Assembly (NCBI GenBank): GCA_003550325.1
Contig: QKWP01000217.1
Location: 335,828 to 399,827 of the forward strand
Length of the DNA: 64,000 nt
Source of the DNA: Gigaspora rosea
Taxonomy: Eukaryota > Glomeromycota > Glomeromycetes > Diversisporales > Gigasporaceae
Direction: 5' to 3'
Shown here: positions 63,727 to 64,000 of the stretch, piece by piece
Layout of the letters: each line of letters starts with the position of its first letter
How positions within the stretch are numbered: position 1 is the stretch's first letter
Position numbers and translations under genes: made by a program
Notes under the pieces: model-generated
What the model was told of the DNA's origin: nothing
Databases searched by the model: none
What the model saw: the letters and a program-made list of their open reading frames with translations, nothing else

Positions 63727-64000
63727 ATGGAAGAACTAGGAACATACAGGAATATATTTACCTATGCGGAAATTGAAGTATGGGATCAGGTAAAAGCTTT
63801 AAACAGGGAAGTGACGAATAAGAATAAAAATATAGCAAGGTGGCTTGGATTGAGTAACCAAAATGCAGTGTGTTTAATAAGGAAAGTCATTGAGACGTAT
63901 AAATGAATTGAATATAAAAAAGCACCAAGCAAGAGATATGCAGAGAAGAAGAGGCTCTCGTATCAGGCAAAGAGAAAGAGACTGACCTCACATGTAAAGA
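63727..64000 (+). CDS. Unknown partial ORF with in-frame TGA, runs off edge
   Basis: An ATG at 63727 opens 59 codons (MEELGTYRNIFTYAEIEVWD..., NIARWLGLSNQNAVCLIRKV) with a possible helix-turn-helix (IARWLGLSNQNAVCLIRKVI), then TGA at 63904-63906. The same frame then continues to the window edge with a very basic segment (KKAPSKRYAEKKRLSYQAKR). Codon use is less AT-extreme than in the surroundings, so it is probably real coding DNA. It could be the N-terminus of a DNA-binding protein or transposase, with the TGA either a mutated Trp codon or the true stop. Confidence 0.45.

Noticed and set aside
1..64000. tRNA or rRNA genes
   Set aside because: I looked for cloverleaf-type GGTTCGA arms and conserved rRNA blocks and found none convincing. 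The only Pol III-like signals are at 25865-26082.

Overview
This window looks like nuclear DNA of an AT-rich, transposon-crowded fungus. The reasons are the very low GC, a secreted pepsin-type protease gene with one short 77-bp intron, fungal-type Ty3 retrotransposons, and a Maverick/Polinton-type element. An arbuscular mycorrhizal (Glomeromycotina, Rhizophagus-like) genome fits best, but that assignment is inference. Only one clear host gene is present, the aspartic protease at 35704-37034. Almost everything else that can be recognised is mobile DNA.

Layout. 1-10589: gene-free DNA carrying small DNA transposons, including a nest at 3394-5092 where a hAT element and a solo LTR sit inside an older hAT MITE. 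10595-21830: one 11.2-kb element with 596-bp terminal inverted repeats and a 5-bp target duplication, the most interesting object here. 22120-29249: a decayed Ty3-type LTR retrotransposon (element A). 29381-31523: nested MITEs. 31524-35640: nothing recognised. 35704-37034: aspartic protease. 37408-49004: gene-poor DNA with MITEs, foldback elements, degenerate repeats and an assembly gap (47206-47268). 49005-58411: a second, better preserved Ty3-type retrotransposon (element B). 58412-64000: repeats, MITEs, a foldback element and a partial unknown ORF at the right edge.

The 10595-21830 element combines two worlds. It has a Polinton/Maverick-type protein-primed family B DNA polymerase (with exonuclease, endonuclease VII-like insert and zinc fingers) and a Polinton-type DDE integrase. 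Where Polintons normally carry double-jelly-roll capsid, A32-type ATPase and Ulp1-type protease genes, it has a retrotransposon-like Gag with a CCHC zinc knuckle and a retropepsin-like aspartic protease. Gag and protease sit in overlapping frames joined by a canonical -1 slippery heptamer (T TTA AAA). The protease is followed by an ATG-less zinc-finger ORF reached through a second -1 heptamer (A AAA AAA). A likely model is a self-replicating DNA transposon that packages or organises itself with a retroviral-style Gag-Pro-zinc finger polyprotein. Both TIRs also carry an outward-reading copy of a small cysteine-rich protein gene. Integrase and polymerase each contain one in-frame TAG followed by C, and the polymerase also has one frame break, although the TIRs are almost identical.

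Element B uses a canonical -1 heptamer (A AAT TTT) between protease and reverse transcriptase. It has an unusual array of zinc knuckles between protease and RT, and an extra ORF after integrase. Nearly all of its in-frame stop codons fall at tryptophan positions, which suggests G-to-A mutation.
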